A stretch of 10,969 nucleotides of DNA from positions 1 to 10,969 of the forward strand of contig JAEXNR010000030.1 in the NCBI GenBank assembly GCA_023439505.1, given 5' to 3'. Position 1 is the first letter of the stretch; each line of letters begins with the position of its first letter. The stretch is from Bacillota bacterium (GTDB taxonomy: Bacteria > Bacillota > Clostridia > Lachnospirales > Lachnospiraceae). The translations under genes were made by a program, and so were the position numbers. Shown in pieces: positions 7,146-10,969 of the stretch. Below the pieces are notes generated by a model, which was given only the letters and a program-made list of their open reading frames with translations, was not told the DNA's origin and made no database searches.

Positions 7146-7173
7146 CCTTTTATCCGCATATTCGGATAAAAGG
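7146..7173. repeat. Palindrome sharing the TTTTATCCGCAT motif, at the element boundary
   Basis: CCTTTTATCCG (7146-7156) and CGGATAAAAGG (7163-7173) form an 11-base palindrome around CATATT. The core TTTTATCCGCAT repeats that of the 18-base inverted repeat just upstream, giving three copies of the motif within 100 bases plus a shorter fourth. Transposase coding resumes inside its right arm (AAG GTG GAA), so this is probably the outer end of the recombinase element. Confidence 0.65.
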
Positions 7174-7652
7174 TGGAACGTTCGTTCCGAACAATTAAAG
7201 ATACGTGGCTAAATGGCTTTGATTCCTCTGGGGTAGGCTCGTTAGAAGAGCTGAACCGTTTACTCGCTGATTATGTCCATCGGAGAAACAACTCCTTCAA
7301 CAGGGATATCTGTGGTACCCCTATGGAACGCTATGCTATTCACATTGACCGCATCCGTTTCCCAAAGAGCAAAGAATGGCTAGAGGAGTGCTTCATGAAC
7401 CGGATCATCCGCAGAGTAAACAATGACTCCACGATCACGATTAATTCCGTTTCCTATGATTGTCCACAGCAATTCATCCGAGCGAAGGTGGAAGTACGTT
7501 TTCTCCCGGATGATATGAAGAATGCCTACATTCTCTACGAAGGGAAGCACTATCCCATTCGCGAAACCAACCGGGTAGAGAATTCTAAAACCAAACGAAA
7601 CAATACACCAACCATCGATTACTCTAGAACTGGAGGTAGCAACCATGTATAA
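7174..7652 (+). pseudogene. TniA/Mu-type DDE transposase, C-terminal fragment
   Basis: The C-terminal part of an integrase-core transposase. It opens with KVERSFRTIKDTW; in this family the glutamate of G-K-x-E-R is the third catalytic acid, so the two aspartates and the N-terminal DNA-binding domains are missing. The rest matches a Mu-type C-terminal region: an alpha-helical stretch with LADYVHRRNNSF and TPMERY (about residues 30-52), then a small beta-barrel with VSYDCPQQFIRAKVEVRFLP. A stop codon precedes AAG GTG in frame, so the GTG at 7173 is only the first possible start, not a natural one. The 3' end overlaps the ATPase ATG by 8 bases (ATGTATAA), the normal arrangement for these transposase-ATPase pairs. 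The codon use is more GC-rich than in the flanking regions, which points to a separate origin. Confidence 0.82.
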
Positions 7653-8448
7653 ACACTTTTACGGACTTACCTTTAATCCATTTGATAAGTCGGCACCAGT
7701 AAAGGATGCCTTCCAGTCCAGGGATCACCTAGAGGTTCAAAATCGACTGGCTTTCTTAAAGAACACTCGTGTAATCGGATTAATTACTGCACCTCCCGGC
7801 ATGGGTAAGACCTTTGCTCTGCGTTGCTTCTCTGAAAGCTTGAACCCGAACCTCTCTCAGATGTTCTATACCTGCCTCTCTACCATCAGTGTATCAGAGT
7901 TCTACCGCCAGTTGTGCACTCAGTTAGGACTGGACACCGCAGGAAGAAAGTCCCTTATGTTTAAATCCATACAGGAACGGCTCCGTTATCTTCTCAAAGA
8001 AAAGCATAAAACAATCTTTGTGGTTGTGGATGAATGTCAGTACCTAGGGACGGATATCCTTAGAGACTTCAAACTTCTGATAAATCAGGATTATGATTCG
8101 CTCGACTGTTTTGTACTCGTTATGGTTGGTCTTCCTCATATGAATGATGTTCTTGAGAAGCCTGTCCACGAAGCACTGAAGCAGCGTGTTGTGGTTCACT
8201 ATAACTATACTGGACTGTCAGCGGACGAAACTTCTGAATACATTTATTCCAGAATTGACGCAGCCGGTGGGGCAAGGTCCATCATTGACGATGCTGCTCT
8301 TCGTGCAGTAGCCGGGTATTGTCAGGGAACTCCGCGTATTATCAACTCCGTGATGTCAAATGCATTGATTCTTGGAGCCCAGTTGAAAAAGCAGTGCATC
8401 GATTCAGAAACCATTCTGGCTGCCAGTAACAGTATCACTCTTGGATAG
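7645..8448 (+). CDS. ExeA/TniB-like AAA+ ATPase of a transposon
   Basis: A 267-residue AAA+ ATPase that appears intact. MYKHFYGLTFNPFDK is the classic start of the ExeA-like family. Walker A is APPGMGKT (49-56), Walker B is FVVVDE (125-130), the sensor-1 region is VLVMVG (157-162) and an arginine that may act as the finger lies in LKQRV (181). The C-terminal lid contains GYCQGTPRIINSV (224-236), typical of the family. By analogy with TniB, IstB and MuB it would bind ATP and target DNA and activate the transposase. Translation is coupled to the transposase gene by overlap, with GGAGG 8 bases upstream of the ATG. Because the transposase is broken, it has no working partner in this window, although it could act in trans with a related copy. 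Confidence 0.88.
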   Translation: MYKHFYGLTFNPFDKSAPVKDAFQSRDHLEVQNRLAFLKNTRVIGLITAPPGMGKTFALRCFSESLNPNLSQMFYTCLSTISVSEFYRQLCTQLGLDTAGRKSLMFKSIQERLRYLLKEKHKTIFVVVDECQYLGTDILRDFKLLINQDYDSLDCFVLVMVGLPHMNDVLEKPVHEALKQRVVVHYNYTGLSADETSEYIYSRIDAAGGARSIIDDAALRAVAGYCQGTPRIINSVMSNALILGAQLKKQCIDSETILAASNSITLG

Positions 8449-8457
8449 GAGGAGCTT

Positions 8458-8799
8458 ATGAACGAATTGACTACAACCTTGTCTATACCCATGGTTTTTC
8501 ACTGCCATGAAAAAGTAGGGCGAAAACAGGAAGAATGGTCAGGTACCGTGAAACGGATCACCAATCACGGGAGTCACTATGAAATCCAGATCGAAAGCCG
8601 GAGTGGTTTCCTCATTTTGATAGGAAAATACAACTATGGCTCATTTATCAGTATCCCAGCATTTGGTGTCGGTTGTGACTTAGCTAGCTATGACGATTAC
8701 TTTTGGAACAATGAGCAGCTTTCTAGCCGAATGAACTGTGTTGACGCTGCTACTGTAGCAGAAGCCCTTAGGGCTATGAAACAGAAAAACTATATATAA
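8458..8799 (+). CDS. Small accessory protein of the transposon (unknown family, possibly DUF6618)
   Basis: A 113-residue soluble protein starting 9 bases after the ATPase stop, with AGGAGG 5 bases before its ATG. The middle (about residues 25-75) alternates short beta strands: EWSGTVKRI, HYEIQIES, GFLILIGKY and FISIPAFGVGCD. This suggests a small beta-barrel. The end is a helix (AATVAEALRAMKQK). I recall similar small genes downstream of ExeA-type ATPases in Clostridia transposons, annotated as a domain of unknown function (perhaps DUF6618), but I cannot confirm this. Its place in the operon suggests a role in transposition or regulation, as an inference from context only. It looks complete. 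Confidence 0.7.
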   Translation: MNELTTTLSIPMVFHCHEKVGRKQEEWSGTVKRITNHGSHYEIQIESRSGFLILIGKYNYGSFISIPAFGVGCDLASYDDYFWNNEQLSSRMNCVDAATVAEALRAMKQKNYI

Positions 8800-8808
8800 A
8801 CCGATTCG

Positions 8809-8825
8809 CCCTGCCTACGGCAGGG
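8809..8825 (+). terminator. Weak terminator-like hairpin after the transposon operon
   Basis: CCCTGCC-TAC-GGCAGGG is a perfect 7-base GC-rich stem, 9 bases after the accessory gene stop. The following TGTTTCAG is not a strong T run, so termination may be inefficient. Confidence 0.4.
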
Positions 8826-8844
8826 TGTTTCAGTATGTCGGGCT

Positions 8845-8896
8845 GAAAATAATTCGATTTTTACCGGATTGAAGTGTGCTCACCGGAAATAATTAT
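8845..8896. repeat. Short direct repeats near the right end of the transposon
   Basis: GAAAATAATTCG (8845-8856) and GGAAATAATTAT (8885-8896) are near-identical over 9 bases, 40 bases apart, and ACCGG occurs twice nearby (8863-8867, 8882-8886). Transposons with TniA/TniB-like proteins carry several short transposase-binding repeats near each end, which this resembles. Confidence 0.4.
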
Positions 8897-9033
8897 GCCG
8901 TTATGACGCCTCTTTGAGCAGAAAGCTGTGAGCTGTTTGAACGGAGCAGAGAGTGCCGCTCAACAACATCACAGCTTTCTCCATAACAATATGCCTGACT
9001 TATGTATGATTTGGGTTTTATGATAAACTTCAT
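8893..9033 (-). CDS. Small Cys-containing peptide, possible RiPP precursor, tail replaced by transposon sequence
   Basis: A 46-codon frame on the minus strand with a good ribosome binding site, GAGGTG, 6 bases before ATG 9033. It lies 26 bases after the stop of the membrane-anchored protein and so sits in the same operon. The start MKFIIKP is followed by SYISQAYCYGESCD, with cysteines at 16 and 21 in a Tyr/Gly-rich setting. From memory, peptides of the Clostridial Cys-rich 'Clo7bot' type begin with a similar MKxIIKP leader, but I cannot verify this. From about residue 19 onward the sequence coincides with the GC-richer transposon end and its inverted repeat, so the C-terminal half is probably not original. 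What remains would be a leader and part of a core. Confidence 0.45.
   Translation of the reverse strand: MKFIIKPKSYISQAYCYGESCDVVERHSLLRSNSSQLSAQRGVITA
8920..8980. repeat. 12-base perfect inverted repeat near the transposon boundary
   Basis: AGAAAGCTGTGA (8920-8931) and TCACAGCTTTCT (8969-8980) are perfect inverted copies with a 37-base spacer that also holds a shorter GAGC/GCTC pair. The element's outer border probably lies at about 8965-8981, because base composition changes sharply to AT-rich beyond it. A structural role is not proven. Confidence 0.5.
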
Positions 9034-9059
9034 ATACCACACCTCTTTTATGATTATTT

Positions 9060-9473
9060 TTAACGCAATCTTACTCCTGAATCTTTAATTGATTTCTTTG
9101 TTCCACAGTAAACTGTATAGTTTAAAGATAATATATAGTCACTGTCATATGTTTTTGCATAATACCTTTCAATAATATTCTGCGTATTAATATTTTGATC
9201 ATTACTCCAAAATACATCGATGAAATGTTTACCCTTTGTAGCCTTCAGCCTTTCTCCTTTGTAAGTCTTTCCTTCAAAAACAATCTCATCGTCAGTAATG
9301 ATTTTATAGCCTTTTTCTGTGAGATTTTCCACCATGCTATCTTTACTTGGCCAATCTTCCGGTATATGATTTGCATTACGCATCTTTTCATTCTCAAATA
9401 AAAAAAATATAACACCTCCCATAATCAAAATTATTAAAATAACAGTAGATATTTGAATTAATTTTTTATCCAT
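9060..9473 (-). CDS. Membrane-anchored protein of unknown function in the exporter operon
   Basis: A 137-residue protein with a short basic N-terminus (MDKKLIQ), one transmembrane helix at about 8-26, then an extracytoplasmic domain of about 110 residues rich in charged and aromatic residues. The domain contains NLTEKGYKIITDDE, GERLKATKGKHFIDVFW and, near the end, YCGTKKSIKDSG. I do not recognise the family. There is no lipobox cysteine. I prefer ATG 9473, with AAAAGG 8 bases upstream; ATG 9509 would add 12 residues and begins 2 bases after the ABC gene stop but has no clear ribosome binding site. Lying directly after an ABC exporter gene and before a small peptide, it could be an immunity or accessory protein; that is inference from position. 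It appears intact. Confidence 0.6.
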   Translation of the reverse strand: MDKKLIQISTVILIILIMGGVIFFLFENEKMRNANHIPEDWPSKDSMVENLTEKGYKIITDDEIVFEGKTYKGERLKATKGKHFIDVFWSNDQNINTQNIIERYYAKTYDSDYILSLNYTVYCGTKKSIKDSGVRLR

Positions 9474-9511
9474 AATCTTTACCTTTTCATAAAATTTGGT
9501 TATCCCCATCT

Positions 9512-10518
9512 TTATTTATATGTAACAGTAACTTTACCTTTTTTAAATAATATATTCATTCGTTCAGAGAAGGAATCGTACTCATTATGTGTTATCATAA
9601 TAACTAGCTTATCATCTGCCAAATCCCGTATAACATCTTTTATAATTTCTACATTTTCAGGATCAAGGGATTTCAATGGCTCATCAGCTATCATAATCGG
9701 AGAGTTTTTTAATATAGCTCTTGCCAGCATAATGCGTTGTTTCTCTCCACCGATAATTACACTGTTATATCCCTCAGGTAAACTCATGATTTTATCATGC
9801 AGCCTCAATCTTTTACATATTGAAACAATTTCTTCAAAATTAACTTCACTCTGCCCATAATTTATATTGTTTATGACTGTATCATTAATTAACTCTGGAT
9901 CTTGCGGTATATAGGCAATATTTCTACGGAGTGTTGCAAGAGAAATATCATTAATGTCCTTTTCGATAGTCTTTGTAATCGTTTGCCAAAGATTAAATTA
10001 AATAGATACAGTATAAAAAAGGCAGCTAATATGGATAAAGTGATTTTATAAGAAATCATAAGCATTTCAATAAAAATCATTATAATCATAAGTATATTTT
10101 TTAATATGTTAGCAAAAATTTTTGATATGAAATCACTAGCTATCCTGCAGTCATTCATGACAATTGATATTAAATCGCCACCTTTTACTTTACTAAAAAA
10201 CTCAAAATCCGAGTACAATATATTTTTGAATATTACTTTTCTTATATCATATGTAACTGTTTCTGATATTATTAAGAATAATTTGTCTTTAAAATATCCG
10301 ATAATAGGCTGAAGTAAACAAATCATTATAAATATTGCAACCCCAATATATAAAGTATCATATGAATTGGATGGTATGACATCATCAATTAAATACTGTG
10401 ATGCTTTTGGAATGAGAAAAACGGTAACCGAATATAGAAACATTAGTACTATACCAATACATTCTTTTTTCCCGTAAGGTTTAAGTAATATGAAAACTTT
10501 ACCCATAAGTGATTTCAT
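9512..10518 (-). pseudogene. ABC exporter (fused membrane and ATPase domains) with an internal deletion
   Basis: An exporter-type half transporter, normally about 570-590 residues, here cut to about 335 codons in two frames. The first part (from ATG 10518, with AAAGGGG upstream) is the membrane domain: helices near LVMFLYS-VTVFLIP, an extracellular DDVIPS loop, and further helices to LYLFNLIFGKRLQRLSK. At about 9958-9965 (AAAAGG on the minus strand) it jumps, out of frame, to the ATPase domain at KDINDISLATLRRNIAYIPQ. Downstream are the Q-loop IPQDP, a signature reading IIGGEKQR (Ile where Ser is usual in LSGGxxQR), Walker B IMIADEP, D-loop SLD and H-loop ITHNE. The last membrane helices and Walker A are deleted, some 600-700 bases. 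No C39 peptidase domain is present. Without Walker A it cannot hydrolyse ATP. Neighbours suggest peptide export. Confidence 0.82.
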
Positions 10519-10536
10519 ATTATACAATCCCCTTTC

Positions 10537-10842
10537 TTAATTATTTACTAAGTTATTCAAGTTCTCATTAACAAATATATCATCATCTATAAATGAAATG
10601 CAGTTTTTTGCGCGATGTACAATATATTCTTCACCATATATTTGCATAAGTTTATTTACTATATATGCACTTTTTAAATAAAGCATTCCATTACTATATG
10701 ATAGCAATTAAAAATCATTGATTTGGTTACTTTGATGAATATTGATTTTTAAAATTTGTCCAGAAAAATATTCTGCTAAACCCTCGTTAAGCCAGATGGG
10801 ACATTGACCAATAAAACTTTTATCAATCGCAAGATGTACATA
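10537..10842 (-). pseudogene. Zinc metallopeptidase (peptidase MA-like gluzincin) fragment
   Basis: A minus-strand fragment that reads YVHLAIDKSFIGQCPIW followed by LNEGLAEYFSGQ. The P-x-W-L-N-E-G-x-A-E-Y signature is that of peptidase MA-like gluzincins, where the glutamate of N-E-G is the third zinc ligand; the leading YVH may be the tail of the HExxH helix. The upstream part, including most of HExxH, is lost at the junction with the IS630 fragment near 10843. An in-frame TAA at 10708-10710 follows NQINDF, and the same frame then continues for 56 codons (with YGEEYIV and IDDDIF) to a stop at 10537-10539, 18 bases before the ABC exporter ATG. It was probably the gene before the exporter in one operon. 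Family assignment rests mainly on the one motif. Confidence 0.6.
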
Positions 10843-10969
10843 CAAAGTTTGGATCTCGTTTTTCGCAGTAATATGTTACTTTAAAAGGACGAATTTTAGC
10901 ATTATCGAGAATTTGACGTAGTGCATATTCAGAAACGTTCTCCAATCGAGGATGTCCCTCGGCTACAGC
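10843..10969 (-). pseudogene. IS630-family transposase fragment
   Basis: An open frame that enters from beyond the window's right edge and reads about 42 codons of an IS630-type transposase: SEYALRQILDNAKIRPFKV is the end of the winged HTH (compare the family's R-x-L-x-x-x-x-I-x-P-x-K), followed by YYCEKRDPNF, the strongly conserved linker to the catalytic domain. Homology ends after NPF-equivalent residues at about 10844, where peptidase coding begins in another frame. The catalytic DDE domain is absent here. Probably a remnant left by an insertion followed by a deletion. Confidence 0.72.

Noticed and set aside
7060..7173. CRISPR-like array
   Set aside because: The repeated motif occurs in both orientations and at irregular spacing with no spacer-repeat periodicity, which fits recombinase sites or hairpins instead.
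7380..7646. An 88-codon minus-strand frame
   Set aside because: Antisense shadow of the transposase fragment without its own start signals.
10106..10312. A 68-codon plus-strand frame
   Set aside because: Antisense of the exporter membrane domain; no ribosome binding site.

Overview
The window looks like accessory, mobile-element-rich DNA of a low-GC Gram-positive anaerobe of the Clostridia, probably a Lachnospiraceae-like gut bacterium. The grounds are AT-rich codons, strong AGGAGG-type ribosome binding sites, and families that are familiar in that group: a DUF3991 primase-like protein, DUF4180, an ISL3 element, tandem tyrosine recombinases and a DDE transposase with an ExeA-type ATPase. The species assignment is inference; there is no rRNA or tRNA. 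Most of the window is a patchwork of broken elements stitched together at visible breakpoints, with a few apparently intact genes between them.

Layout. (1) 3-884: a flavodoxin-fold NAD(P)H oxidoreductase and a short membrane protein, probably truncated. (2) 917-1695, minus strand: remains of a conjugative-element DUF3991/TOPRIM primase gene (frameshifted, TOPRIM half lost) and of an unidentified upstream gene. (3) 1766-3495, minus strand: an intact, tightly packed operon of an excisionase-type HTH regulator, an alpha/beta hydrolase and a DUF4180 protein, with a consensus promoter at 3531-3559. (4) 3762-4936: an ISL3 transposase with its promoter, broken by a frameshift in an A8 run, a nonsense codon and a 3' truncation. 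(5) 4937-5217, minus strand: the first 55 codons of a NUDIX hydrolase, with a consensus promoter and an intrinsic terminator placed directly before the ribosome binding site (a likely attenuator). (6) 5319-7173: two overlapping tyrosine recombinase genes resembling part of a recombinase-in-trio (RIT) element, ending in an inverted-repeat cluster. (7) 7174-8980: the end of a TniA/Mu-type transposase, cut just before its last catalytic glutamate, then an intact ExeA-like AAA ATPase, a 113-residue accessory protein and the right-end repeats of that transposon. (8) 8893-10842, minus strand: a very AT-rich, decayed cluster of a peptidase fragment, an ABC exporter with an internal deletion, a membrane-anchored protein and a small Cys-containing peptide. 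(9) 10843-10969, minus strand: an IS630 transposase fragment.

How the parts work together. The 1766-3495 operon is the only non-mobile multi-gene unit that looks fully functional. The cluster at 8893-10842 has the make-up of a peptide (bacteriocin or RiPP-like) production and export locus: small precursor-like peptide, exporter, membrane protein and metallopeptidase. Its exporter and peptidase are broken, so it is probably a relic. The most unusual intact-looking signals are the Cys peptide, the NUDIX leader attenuator and the inverted-repeat cluster at the recombinase-element end.
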